A DNA stretch of 45,886 bases, taken from NCBI GenBank assembly GCA_025361735.1, contig JANYKD010000436.1:1-45886 (forward strand), written 5' to 3'. Shown in pieces: positions 8,696-16,343 of this stretch (its first letter is position 1; the number at the start of each line of letters is the position of its first letter). The notes under the pieces are model-generated. The model was not told the origin of the DNA and searched no databases. It worked only from the letters and a program-made list of their open reading frames with translations. A program made the position numbers and the translations under genes. This stretch comes from Phycisphaerales bacterium (GTDB lineage: Bacteria; Planctomycetota; Phycisphaerae; Tepidisphaerales; Tepidisphaeraceae).

Positions 8696-9220
8696 ATGAT
8701 CGAATGGGCATGCGAGATCGAAGAGAAAGCAGCTCTAAAGAGACGATTGATGGAGGTGGATCGAATTTTGACGCACTATCTTCCGCAGCCGCCTGCCTCC
8801 GCTGCCAGTATTGCCGACGCGGAAGCTACACTCGGGGTCTCGCTTGATTCACAGTATCGCGATTTCCTCCGATATACCGACGGCTGGAAAGCCTTTGCAT
8901 GCGATGCACATCTGTTCGGCACCGAAGACCTGATCGGGAAAAGTGCATTGCGACCGTTTGCAGAGCAAATGTTGAACGCGTTTAATCTGGAAGGTGCCTT
9001 TCCAGACCGGATTTTGAAGAATCGGGACGTTGTCATTATCGGCACAGCTCACCCGGAACTCAATCTGTTGCTCTTGGTGAAGGCGGGTTGTCAAAAAGAA
9101 GGACATGTGGTGCGCATCTTCGGCAGTCAGCTATTCGAATACTCTTCATTCTATGAATTCTATCGATCTACAGTCGACGAGGATCTCCATTTGATTGAAT
9201 GTGCAATTCATGGTCGATAG
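8696..9220 (+). CDS. SMI1/KNR4 (SUKH) family protein
   Basis: This 174-residue protein starts at 8696 behind GAGG. After an N-terminal helix it shows the SUKH pattern: PPASAASIADAEATLGVSL, DSQYRDFLRYTDGW and LFGTEDL, then a C-terminal YSSFYEFYRS helix. In bacteria, SUKH proteins are best known as immunity proteins against polymorphic or contact-dependent toxins. No toxin, Rhs or WapA-like gene is visible nearby, so this may be an orphan immunity gene or have a housekeeping role. Its base composition looks less GC-rich than the flanking metabolic genes, which would fit acquisition. The next gene follows after a large hairpin. Confidence 0.75.
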   Translation: MIEWACEIEEKAALKRRLMEVDRILTHYLPQPPASAASIADAEATLGVSLDSQYRDFLRYTDGWKAFACDAHLFGTEDLIGKSALRPFAEQMLNAFNLEGAFPDRILKNRDVVIIGTAHPELNLLLLVKAGCQKEGHVVRIFGSQLFEYSSFYEFYRSTVDEDLHLIECAIHGR

Positions 9221-9222
9221 CT

Positions 9223-9289
9223 AGCCATGAACAGGGGACACTGGACATCAATTCTGTCGCATATTGTCGAGTGTCCGCCGTTCATGGCT
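9223..9289 (+). repeat. Large two-part stem-loop between two small genes
   Basis: The outer stem pairs AGCCATGAAC (9223-9232) with GTTCATGGCT (9280-9289). The inner stem pairs GGACACTGGACA (9236-9247) with TGTCGAGTGTCC (9265-9276), with one mismatch. The loop is 17 bases. It begins 2 bases after the SUKH stop and ends 4 bases before the AAGGAG of the next gene. It could be a terminator/attenuator or a MITE- or REP-like insertion. Confidence 0.65.
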
Positions 9290-9306
9290 CCATAAGGAGC
9301 AGCAGC

Positions 9307-9687
9307 ATGCATCAAGATGTCATACTCAAGATGATTCACGACATCGGTTCTGAGACACAAAGCACTAGCGACGATGCGTCGTTGCGCGTCCTGTTGCGGC
9401 AAGCAAAGGAGAAGCTTGGTGTCGAGATCGTTGAGTGCGCATGCGGAGATTTGTGTATGTGGATCGCGAGACGAGCAGTGGGCGCCACACGGGATCCCTG
9501 GGAACTTCGAGCACACAGCGCCCGCGCGGCCGTATTGCGAGACATCATTGTGTCTTCGCAGGTTCTTTCGACCGTGTTTCACTTAGGCGATGGATTACTG
9601 GATATCAAGTCGCATGTGCCCAGATCCGTTTGTGAGACTCTTGAACGCATCGTCCGAGAGAACTACCGTCCGCATATCATCGAGTGA
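9307..9687 (+). CDS. Hypothetical small protein
   Basis: This 126-residue protein starts at 9307 with AAGGAG upstream. It is soluble and mainly helical: MHQDVILKMIHDIGSETQ, a middle section with ECACGDLCMWIARRAVG containing three Cys, and a C-terminal CETLERIVRENYRPHIIE. No family is recognised. It lies downstream of the SUKH-like gene, separated by the stem-loop, and may share its transcript. Its C-terminal coding end is followed 12 bases later by the first copy of the 18-bp repeat. Confidence 0.6.
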   Translation: MHQDVILKMIHDIGSETQSTSDDASLRVLLRQAKEKLGVEIVECACGDLCMWIARRAVGATRDPWELRAHSARAAVLRDIIVSSQVLSTVFHLGDGLLDIKSHVPRSVCETLERIVRENYRPHIIE

Positions 9688-9698
9688 AGACAAGGCGG

Positions 9699-9716
9699 CG
9701 AACGAAACGGTGTCGG
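9699..9716 (+). repeat. 18-bp direct repeat, copy 1
   Basis: CGAACGAAACGGTGTCGG occurs here and again, exactly, at 10190-10207. The two copies flank the membrane-protein gene at 9752-10093. Confidence 0.8.
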
Positions 9717-9751
9717 GGTTCCGTTTCTTGACTGCTCCAGCCCCCGCGGTC

Positions 9752-10093
9752 TTATGCCGTCCGTTCGTCACCGAGACTCGCAAGCTTCCCGACTCGTTCC
9801 CATTCTATCACCGCTTCCAGAACGGCCCACTTACGCATGGACAAGCGAATGCCGGCCACGTTTGCACCTATAAGACCGGTAATGAAACCAGCAGACCATG
9901 GCAACAGTGGCGACTTCTCGCCCCCAGTCACCACTACGCATGCTGCCAGCAGGACCGACCAGACGAGAATGATTCGCATCAGCTTGAACAGTGACCGGCG
10001 CCAGCTTGGTGGACGACCGTGCAACGCAAGAAGCTGCTTTAGAATCTGTTGTTGGCGCGGGGTTGGGCTCAGAAGCACACGATTGGCGCTCAT
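9752..10093 (-). CDS. Hypothetical two-helix membrane protein
   Basis: I start this 113-residue protein at the ATG at 10093 (MSANRVLLSPTPRQQQILKQL). The open frame extends ten codons further upstream but looks non-coding there. Two membrane helices are visible, LFKLMRIILVWSVLLAACVVVTG and PWSAGFITGLIGANVAGIRL, between a basic N-terminal helix and a C-terminal helix (WAVLEAVIEWERVGKLASL). No family is recognised. It is convergent with the gene ending at 9687 and bracketed by direct repeats. Confidence 0.6.
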   Translation of the reverse strand: MSANRVLLSPTPRQQQILKQLLALHGRPPSWRRSLFKLMRIILVWSVLLAACVVVTGGEKSPLLPWSAGFITGLIGANVAGIRLSMRKWAVLEAVIEWERVGKLASLGDERTA

Positions 10094-10177
10094 AGTGGAT
10101 AACCTCGTCACGATGCGACACACCGTCGGGCGACCGGGGTATCTTACGACGATACCGCGGAGGCAATCAATTATGGG

Positions 10178-10225
10178 CGAACGAAACGTCGAACGAAACG
10201 GTGTCGGCGAATGAAACGATGTCGG
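10178..10225 (+). repeat. Tandem copies of the 18-bp repeat
   Basis: A partial unit (CGAACGAAACG, 10178-10188) precedes an exact copy of the 18-mer at 10190-10207 and a diverged copy (CGAATGAAACGATGTCGG, two changes) at 10208-10225. Together with copy 1 at 9699 it flanks the small membrane-protein gene. Confidence 0.75.
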
Positions 10226-10851
10226 GGCGCGATATCCTCAAAAGGCAACATCCTTTAATGGCTTGCCGTCTGACGGCCGGCACGATTCGACTCCGTCTAG
10301 CCACTGCCGCCATCGTCTCACACATGTCGCAGCCGAGCGAAATAATCTCGAAAATCCGTCGCAAATTCACAACCACAATCCCGGCCGGCACTTACGTCAA
10401 TCACGCTGCGCATTCCCCGCAGAAGCGCGCAACACCCCGGGTATATATAGAGGAGCGTGTTTTCGCACCTCCTTCGCGCTGTCCCGCCTCCGAGCGGGCC
10501 AGCGCACAACCCCACCGCCGCCGCCCGGCCGTCGGCCTCGTTCTTTAACATCTTGTCGAGAGTTGCCAGTTGTTAGTTGTTAGTTGCCAGGGCCCATTCG
10601 GCATTCGGCATTCGTCCTTCATTCCTCATTGTTCCTCGCCTCTCCACCGATCACCGATGACAGATCACCGCCCACCGGGCCAGACCGGGACTGATCGGGA
10701 CGGCTTTTGGACGTGGAAAGGACGGGGTTCTTGTTGCCTCTCGCCGACGCCCTCCCCAATCATAATCCCTTTACAGAAAGCCCCTTATGCCTCACGTCCT
10801 CGAAACTGCGATCCTCCAAACGTTTTTTTGCAGTCCACGCCCCACCCAACG
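10226..10851. other. Gene-free spacer with mixed word repeats
   Basis: About 625 bases without a supportable gene. It contains a TATATATA stretch (around 10441) inside otherwise GC-rich DNA. From 10556 to 10680 it is a run of short-word repeats: AGTTGTTAGTTGTTAG, CATTCGGCATTCGGCATTCG and GATCACCGATGACAGATCACC. Short plus-strand frames here encode low-complexity peptides and are not called. Confidence 0.55.
10556..10680. repeat. Composite short-word repeat tract
   Basis: Three different 7-8 base words are repeated one after the other: GTTAGTT-type, CATTCGG-type and GATCACC-type. The GATCACC word recurs at 39464-39533 and CATTCGG-like words recur near 44770-44798. Confidence 0.65.
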
Positions 10852-10873
10852 CCCACGGAGCTTGCTCCGTGGG
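10852..10873 (-). terminator. Hairpin just after the acyltransferase stop
   Basis: CCCACGGAGC and GCTCCGTGGG form a perfect 10-bp stem with a 2-base loop, 8 bases downstream of the minus-strand stop codon at 10882. There is no U-tract on the minus strand, so it may be a 3'-end-stabilising hairpin or a REP-like palindrome more than a classic terminator. Confidence 0.5.
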
Positions 10874-10881
10874 TTTCAGCA

Positions 10882-12159
10882 CTAACGCGGTCCGGCGGCG
10901 CACTCCCGGATGGCCTCCTGGACCAGCGTCGGATAACCGGAGATCTTCGCCGCGGGTCCCTTGATCGTGATGCAGCCCACCTTGCGCCCGTCGCCCGCGG
11001 GAATCGCAACATTGCCAATCGCCAGGAAGCCGTCCGGGTGGCCGAAATCACCCATCGGCGCACCGAAGACTTTCGCATCCCGGATGAGTGTCAGCCCCAT
11101 GCTGCCGAACGCGCGATCGCCCTGCAGGGCGTGGCGGAGCAGTCGCGCTGCCAGTCCGGGCGGAATCAAGGCTGCCGCATCCAGCGTACTGCAACTTTCG
11201 CTCGCACGGCGGCGAGTGAGTTCCAACTGGCGATTGAAATCCTGCACGTACTGCACCAGTCCATCCTTGCGCTGCCGGTAGTCGGCCGGGCGGACGACCA
11301 CGACGCCTACGCCGCGCCCCAGCCCGTCGATCGGGGGCACGTCCACCGTTGTGCCCATGCATATTCCGGCAAACGCGGGTTGACGGGCCAGGCACCAGAG
11401 TATCGCGGCCGACAGGGTCATGGCCTCGGGCAGTCGCGCGTTTTCCGTCTTCCTCCACTCCAGCAGCGGCCCAAAGTCCATGAAGGCCTGCACCTGCGCG
11501 AGGCCCTCGCGCCCCGCGCACGGGCGAAGTTCCGCATGGGGCACGAAGCTGTCGGGTGTCGGATATACAACATCCTCAGCGATGCCCCACGCAGCTTCCA
11601 GTCGCGAGAGCATCTCCTGAACGGCCACACCGTCGATGCCGACATGATTGATGCACAACCAGACATCGCCACCTCCGCCGCGGCCAATCCGCCCAACCAC
11701 GTTCAACAGCAGGTCAGTCGAAGCCTCGCTCCGCTGCAGATGATCTTCACCAGCCCAATTGCCCGGAGGCACAAATCTCGCCGGACCGTCGGGCCGGTCT
11801 TCAAAACCCAGGCTGTAGCTCGGACCGCCACACGGCTCGGCGCAATCCTCCAGAGTTCCCCGCCTGACGCAAACGTGACAGTCGGCCTCACCCGCGAGGA
11901 AACACGCCAGCCGCCCGGCAAAGTGCTCCTGCGAAGCGGCCACACTCGGCGCCACAGGCCGCTCGACATCGGACCAGATATCGAGGCCAAATGCCGACAG
12001 CACAAATGTCGCGGCCTCCCCGCGCAGCACCAGCCCGGCCCCGCGCCGCCAACCATCGACGCGCCGGCGCAATCCAACACGTAGCATCAGCTTGTTTCCC
12101 AGCAGCAGCGCGATGCCTGCCGGCAGGGCCGACCGTTCTTTGAACTTCGAGAACCACAT
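10882..12159 (-). CDS. Putative CoA-dependent acyltransferase (HxxxDG, CAT/condensation-like fold)
   Basis: I start at the ATG at 12159 (MWFSKFKERSALPAG), which has AGGAAG about 8 bases upstream, giving 425 residues. An ATG at 12258 would add 33 residues of non-protein-like sequence. The diagnostic feature is CINHVGIDGVAV, an HxxxDG acyltransferase motif with H172 and D176. Its place in the first half of a two-lobed protein is typical of BAHD, condensation and wax-synthase-like enzymes, unlike E2 subunits, where it lies near the C-terminus. The C-terminal lobe (GSMGLTLIRDAKVFG, then GFLAIGNVAIPAG) resembles the bridging region of such folds. Substrates are unknown. It is divergent from the cobalamin-protein/kinase operon, with a 306-base shared control region. 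Confidence 0.65.
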   Translation of the reverse strand: MWFSKFKERSALPAGIALLLGNKLMLRVGLRRRVDGWRRGAGLVLRGEAATFVLSAFGLDIWSDVERPVAPSVAASQEHFAGRLACFLAGEADCHVCVRRGTLEDCAEPCGGPSYSLGFEDRPDGPARFVPPGNWAGEDHLQRSEASTDLLLNVVGRIGRGGGGDVWLCINHVGIDGVAVQEMLSRLEAAWGIAEDVVYPTPDSFVPHAELRPCAGREGLAQVQAFMDFGPLLEWRKTENARLPEAMTLSAAILWCLARQPAFAGICMGTTVDVPPIDGLGRGVGVVVVRPADYRQRKDGLVQYVQDFNRQLELTRRRASESCSTLDAAALIPPGLAARLLRHALQGDRAFGSMGLTLIRDAKVFGAPMGDFGHPDGFLAIGNVAIPAGDGRKVGCITIKGPAAKISGYPTLVQEAIRECAAGPR

Positions 12160-12375
12160 TGGCTGCTTCCTGCCTTCCGACCCACGGCCGTCCCCGAAGT
12201 CTAGCCCGCGTGTAATCACGCATTCCACCCGTCCGCCCGGGTTCTGTGGCACCGTCATCCGCGTCCTGCCCGAGCCCGTCCCAATGCTCCATAAGCCTGG
12301 ACCAAGGCTCTACGGGCACTTGAACATGTCTCGAATTCCGCTGACTGCAATCCAATGCAGAATCGCAGAATCCTC

Positions 12376-12404
12376 TTGCGGCATTCTTCCAGCATGCGTA
12401 TAAA
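12376..12404 (+). promoter_or_regulatory. Sigma70-type promoter for the cobalamin-sensor operon
   Basis: TTGCGG (12376-12381) and TATAAA (12399-12404) are separated by exactly 17 bases, predicting a start near 12411. That places the ATGs at 12355 and 12394 upstream of transcription and supports the start at 12466. A small inverted repeat CTGCA/TGCAG (12345-12360) lies just upstream as a possible operator. The rest of the 12160-12465 spacer shows nothing else. Confidence 0.5.
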
Positions 12405-12465
12405 AGTGCGGTATGGAACCGGTCGCTGGTGGTCGGTGGATGCGACCAAGGAAGATCGTGACAGA

Positions 12466-13128
12466 ATGATCGCTGCGGAAACCTACAGTTCTTATGTGGA
12501 GTGTCTGCTTCGTGGCGACAGATCCCGATGCGGGTCCATCGTCGAACAACTTCTCAAAGCCCGCGTCGACCCGCGTGATATTTGCCTGGGACTGTTCCAG
12601 CGATCACTCTACCAGGTGGGCGACCTCTGGGCGTGTCACGAAGTGTCAGTGGCAGTTGAGCATGTTGCCTCGGCCTTGACCGAGAATCTGCTCTGTCTTG
12701 TTGAACCGGCGATGCTGTCCACCGAACGAACCGGCGGCACTGTGGTGGTTTCCTGCGGGTGCAATGAGTACCACCACATCGGAGCGAGGATTGTCGCGGA
12801 TTTCTTCGAGTTCCACGGATGGCAGACCATCTTCGTCGGAGCGAACGTACCTCCTGCGGATTTGCTGCGGTTGATCGATGTCAAGCATCCCGACCTCGTG
12901 GCTCTTTCCCAAACCGTCCCGTTCAACATGCCTCTGCTGCTCGATTCCCTGGACAGAATAACCAGCAGCCATCCCGAAATCCCGGTCCTCGTTGGCGGAC
13001 AGGCGTTCAGTGGCGCTGGCGCGGACGCGATTGCCCGCTATTCAAATGTCGAACATGTTTCCACCGTCGAGGATGCCGAAGTCCTTATCGCGAAGGGCGG
13101 ACGTTATGGACCACGATCGCGTCGGTGA
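12466..13128 (+). CDS. Stand-alone cobalamin-binding sensor with B12-photoreceptor signature
   Basis: This 220-residue protein has the two-part cobalamin module. A helical B12-binding_2 cap (about 1-85) is followed by a Rossmann-like B12-binding domain (about 90-210). The Rossmann part reads CNEYHHIG, an ExHxxG motif with H103 as the expected lower cobalt ligand, then LSQTV and VLVGGQAF as in base-off cobalamin proteins. The cap has W55, nine residues, then E65-H66: the Wx9EH signature known from the adenosylcobalamin photoreceptors CarH and LitR. Unlike those, there is no MerR-type DNA-binding domain. The start at 12466 follows AAGGAAG and a predicted promoter; ATGs at 12394 and 12355 are alternatives. 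The gene overlaps the downstream kinase by 23 bases, so signal transfer to that kinase is the simplest inference. Confidence 0.85.
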   Translation: MIAAETYSSYVECLLRGDRSRCGSIVEQLLKARVDPRDICLGLFQRSLYQVGDLWACHEVSVAVEHVASALTENLLCLVEPAMLSTERTGGTVVVSCGCNEYHHIGARIVADFFEFHGWQTIFVGANVPPADLLRLIDVKHPDLVALSQTVPFNMPLLLDSLDRITSSHPEIPVLVGGQAFSGAGADAIARYSNVEHVSTVEDAEVLIAKGGRYGPRSRR

Positions 13129-14239
13129 AATCTGCCTCGGGTATCTTTGGGAAGAACCGCTGGTGATCCTTCTCATTCTCGATCGGCTCGGAATCATACT
13201 TGATGCAAATCGCCACGCGATCGAAATGTTGCCCGAAGGCTTTCGGGGCAAGAGCCTCTCGGAATTGCCAATTGAGTTTCATGCAAGACCATCGCTTGCC
13301 GTCTTGACGGCCAATTCCCAAGCCGTTCATCGGATGAACCTCTCTGCCGCGACCAGAGTGCCACAGACATACCTGTTTCGATGTTTTGAACAAGGCGACC
13401 ACTTCGTTCTCATTGGCAGGCCGGATGTCGAGGGGCTTCACGAAACCCGGGCTGGCCTTGTCTCGCTTCATCGCGAGTTGGCCGAGCAGGTGCGGACCCT
13501 GCATCAGGCCAGCGCGAAACTGGAGAGACGCAATCAGTTGAAGAACTTGCTTTTGGGAATGGCCACTCACGACCTGCGTAATCCGCTCACCGCAATTCTC
13601 GGGTTCAGTGAACAACTGATGCGTCAAACGGCGAACTCGGATTCCCATGACCTTATGCTGGCCCGCATCCATGAGGCTGCCAAAGGAATGCTGCGTATTG
13701 TCGAAGATTACCTCGGCCTTGCGATCGCCGAATCCAGTGAACTCAAGCTAAGGCGCCAACCGGAGAACCTCGTTGGCCTGATCAATCGGGCTCGCGACCT
13801 GACAGCGGCGCGGGCCGAGCGAAACCACGTTCGTATCGCGGTGGATGATCTCGATGCGAATCCGGAAGTTCCGGTTGATGGCCCGAAGATCGTTCAAGTG
13901 CTTGGCAATCTCCTGACCAATGCAGTTCAACATTCCCCGGAAGGCGCAATTGTCTGCGTGGGCCTTTCGAATGATCGTGGCAACACCGTGATTTCCGTCA
14001 CCGACCAGGGGCCGGGAATTGCACCCGAGGAGGCCGCGACGCTTTTCCAGCCATTCAGGTCCGGGGTGGCTGCCAAGTCCGCAAATGAGAAGAGCATCGG
14101 CCTGGGCCTGTTCATTAGCCGGAAGATCATTGAAGCACACGGCGGCCGGATCTGGATTGAGAGTGGATCGGGCTGCGGATCGGCATTTCGGTTCTCCTTG
14201 CCATCAGAGTTGCCCGTCGGGACCACTTTCGGCTCCTGA
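13106..14239 (+). CDS. Soluble histidine kinase coupled to the cobalamin sensor
   Basis: This 377-residue protein starts at 13106, inside the end of the cobalamin gene, behind GAAGGGCGG. No membrane helix is seen. Residues about 10-115 look like a PAS-type domain (LILDRLGIILDANRHAIEML). A coiled-coil-like linker (about 120-150) leads to HisKA with H155 in ATHDLRNPLTAILGFSE. The ATPase domain has the N-box NLLTNAVQHSPEG, G1 DQGPGIAPEE and G2 IGLGLFISRKIIEAHGG, so it looks fully active. No response regulator is adjacent; the partner is unknown. The PAS domain could bind its own ligand or dock the cobalamin protein. An upstream in-frame ATG (12992) is rejected because it lies deep inside the neighbour and lacks a ribosome site. 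Confidence 0.9.
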   Translation: MDHDRVGEICLGYLWEEPLVILLILDRLGIILDANRHAIEMLPEGFRGKSLSELPIEFHARPSLAVLTANSQAVHRMNLSAATRVPQTYLFRCFEQGDHFVLIGRPDVEGLHETRAGLVSLHRELAEQVRTLHQASAKLERRNQLKNLLLGMATHDLRNPLTAILGFSEQLMRQTANSDSHDLMLARIHEAAKGMLRIVEDYLGLAIAESSELKLRRQPENLVGLINRARDLTAARAERNHVRIAVDDLDANPEVPVDGPKIVQVLGNLLTNAVQHSPEGAIVCVGLSNDRGNTVISVTDQGPGIAPEEAATLFQPFRSGVAAKSANEKSIGLGLFISRKIIEAHGGRIWIESGSGCGSAFRFSLPSELPVGTTFGS

Positions 14240-14384
14240 CGGCCGGCGATCGGTCAGATTCTGGGTTCCTGCACCTCGCAAGAAGCATGCGGAATCGACT
14301 ACTGACTGCCGACTCCGCATAGCGGCGCGCTCGTATGCGGAACCCGCCCGCTTCGTGTAGCATCATACGATTTGGAATCAGTCC

Positions 14385-16271
14385 ATGGCATCGTCGCGCC
14401 GCGTCCACATCCTCCTGCTCGTCCTCATCGCCCTGCTGCTGCTGGCGCCCAAGCTCGCACTCTGGTCCTACATGCAGCATGGCATTCCGGCCGATTTCGG
14501 GCGGCCGGCGTTTGGCCGGTCACTGCTGCAGGATCTTGCGCTTTCCATCGGGGTGTTCACCTGCCTCTGTTTCTTTATGAGGACCAGGTCCCTGGTGCGT
14601 GTGGCTGTGGGCTATGCCGGCACCGCCGTGCTGCTCGGGGTGTTGCTGTTCGATATCCGTGTCCGGGAACTCTGGGCCCGGCCGCTGGGGTGGGACCTGG
14701 TGCATTACTACCACAAATACGCCAGCGATCTCGCCGACGGCGCGCCCGCGTTCTGGGTATACGACGCCGGGCTGGGTATGAACTTCCGCTGGCTGTTCAG
14801 CGTGCTCATGCTCCTGATGACACTGCTCTGGTGCCTCGTGTTTTTCGCCGGCCGCCGCGATGCGAGCCCCGCCCGGAGAACGAGCGAATGGAAATGGGCC
14901 GGAGCCGCGGCGCTTTCGGCTTCGGCATGCCTGGCGATCGGGGTGGTCTCCATCATGGATCGCCGGGCGCCCTCGCAGGTCTGGAGCGCTGAAAAGAACC
15001 TGTTGTACGATTATGCAGCCGATAGCGTCGATGCCTGGACATCTCGCGCCGACGCGGCCGCCGACCCGGCCGCCAGTTTCGACCAACCCGTGTGTCCGCT
15101 GGCCAGCGCCATCGGCGAACGCCGGCCCGAATTCGCGGGCATCCCGCCCTTCAAAAACGTCGTCATCATCATGATGGAGTCCATCCGCTGGGAAGGCCTG
15201 GACCTCGACAAGGAATCCTCATCCAAAGCCCCCGCGCTGCATGCCATGGCGAAGGATGGACTGCTCAGCAAATGCTACGTCAGTGTGCCCCATTCGGAAA
15301 AGTCCGAATACGCCATCCTCACCGGCCGCCATCCGTTCCCGGGATTTGCCCTGAAGGAAAACCAGGCGTCGCGGCAGCCTTCGCTCTTCTGGTCGCTTCG
15401 CGAGAAACTTGGCGTGCATGCCTTCTGCTTCAGTACGGCCAGCCTCTGGTTCGAGAACACCCGCGGCCTGCTGGCTTCCTGCGGCGCCGACCCCGTACTA
15501 AGCATCCCCGACATCAGTAACGGCGGTAAGCCCACCTCGCCGCGGACACCCTACGGCATCTATGATACCCCGCTGGCCAGCAAGTTCGCCACGACCGCCG
15601 CCGAAACCGGCGCTCCGTTCGCCGCGGCCGTGGTCACGCACGCGGCCCATTACCCCTACATCTACCCCGGCAAGCAGGACATCCCCGACATCTCGATCGA
15701 AAGCTACTGGGCCTCGACGACGTACCTCGACAGTGTCATGGCCGATATGGTCGCCGCCTTCCGGGCCGCGAAAGTGCTGGATGACACGCTCTTCGTCTTC
15801 GTCGGCGATCACGGCGAATCCTTCGGCGAGCATGGCACCTACATCCACAACAACAACATGTACGAGGAAGAGATCGCCGTGCCGCTGATCTTCTGGTCGG
15901 CTGACGGCCGCCTGCGCAGCACGACGCGTAAGCCGGTGGAGCGATCGCGTCAGATCGACATCGCCCCGACCGTGGCCGACCTGATGGGCGTTCGCGACCC
16001 GGCTTGGGGTGTGCAGGGCGTCAGCATCATCGGCGAGAACTCTCGCGACACCATCTACTGCGCCAGTTTCTTCAGCGGCATCAGTCGCTGCATGATCAAG
16101 GGTTCCCGCAAGTGGATCCATTTCGGCGGCACCGCCCGCCCGGTGGCGTACGACCTGGTCAATGATCCCGGCGAGAAGCACGGGCTCACAGTGAGCCCCG
16201 AGGAAACAGCGGCCGCCAAACGCGAGTTGGATGCGTTTGAGAGATATGAACGAAACATGTTTGGGAGGTAG
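14385..16271 (+). CDS. Membrane-anchored sulfatase / LtaS-like phosphoglycerol transferase
   Basis: This 628-residue protein has about five N-terminal membrane helices (residues 8-28, 44-64, 70-90, 130-155 and 170-190). An extracytoplasmic alkaline-phosphatase-superfamily domain follows (about 250-620). It contains NVVIIMMESIRWEG at the metal site, PHSEKSEYAILTGRHPF where LtaS and OpgB enzymes carry the catalytic Thr or Ser, FVGDHGESFGEHG for the second metal, and a C-terminal PGEKHGL region. Layout and motifs match lipoteichoic acid synthases and periplasmic glucan phosphoglycerol transferases; choline sulfatase-like activity is also possible. The start at 14385 has only a weak GGA upstream. 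The nearest genes do not reveal its acceptor. Confidence 0.85.
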   Translation: MASSRRVHILLLVLIALLLLAPKLALWSYMQHGIPADFGRPAFGRSLLQDLALSIGVFTCLCFFMRTRSLVRVAVGYAGTAVLLGVLLFDIRVRELWARPLGWDLVHYYHKYASDLADGAPAFWVYDAGLGMNFRWLFSVLMLLMTLLWCLVFFAGRRDASPARRTSEWKWAGAAALSASACLAIGVVSIMDRRAPSQVWSAEKNLLYDYAADSVDAWTSRADAAADPAASFDQPVCPLASAIGERRPEFAGIPPFKNVVIIMMESIRWEGLDLDKESSSKAPALHAMAKDGLLSKCYVSVPHSEKSEYAILTGRHPFPGFALKENQASRQPSLFWSLREKLGVHAFCFSTASLWFENTRGLLASCGADPVLSIPDISNGGKPTSPRTPYGIYDTPLASKFATTAAETGAPFAAAVVTHAAHYPYIYPGKQDIPDISIESYWASTTYLDSVMADMVAAFRAAKVLDDTLFVFVGDHGESFGEHGTYIHNNNMYEEEIAVPLIFWSADGRLRSTTRKPVERSRQIDIAPTVADLMGVRDPAWGVQGVSIIGENSRDTIYCASFFSGISRCMIKGSRKWIHFGGTARPVAYDLVNDPGEKHGLTVSPEETAAAKRELDAFERYERNMFGR

Positions 16272-16307
16272 CCGGCGCGATTGGTCTTCGTGTGTGGGCT
16301 TCTGCGG

Positions 16308-16336
16308 TTGTCTATTACCGGTTAATTGTGTAAGAT
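16308..16336 (+). promoter_or_regulatory. Promoter for the BrnT-type operon
   Basis: TTGTCT (16308-16313), a 17-base spacer, and TAAGAT (16331-16336). The ATG at 16344 lies only 7 bases after the -10 box, so the message would be leaderless or nearly so. The same TAAGAT box with a 17-base spacer precedes clpX. Confidence 0.45.
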
Positions 16337-16343
16337 ACCCTGC

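Noticed and set aside
10570-12084. 504-codon plus-strand frame opposite the acyltransferase
   Set aside because: It starts within the repeat tract and encodes Arg/Pro/Ala-rich sequence; the minus strand has the HxxxDG motif and hydrophobic periodicity.
12466-13128. CarH/LitR-type transcription factor
   Set aside because: Only the cobalamin module is present. No MerR-type winged helix is encoded in any frame upstream, and the predicted promoter lies where it would be.
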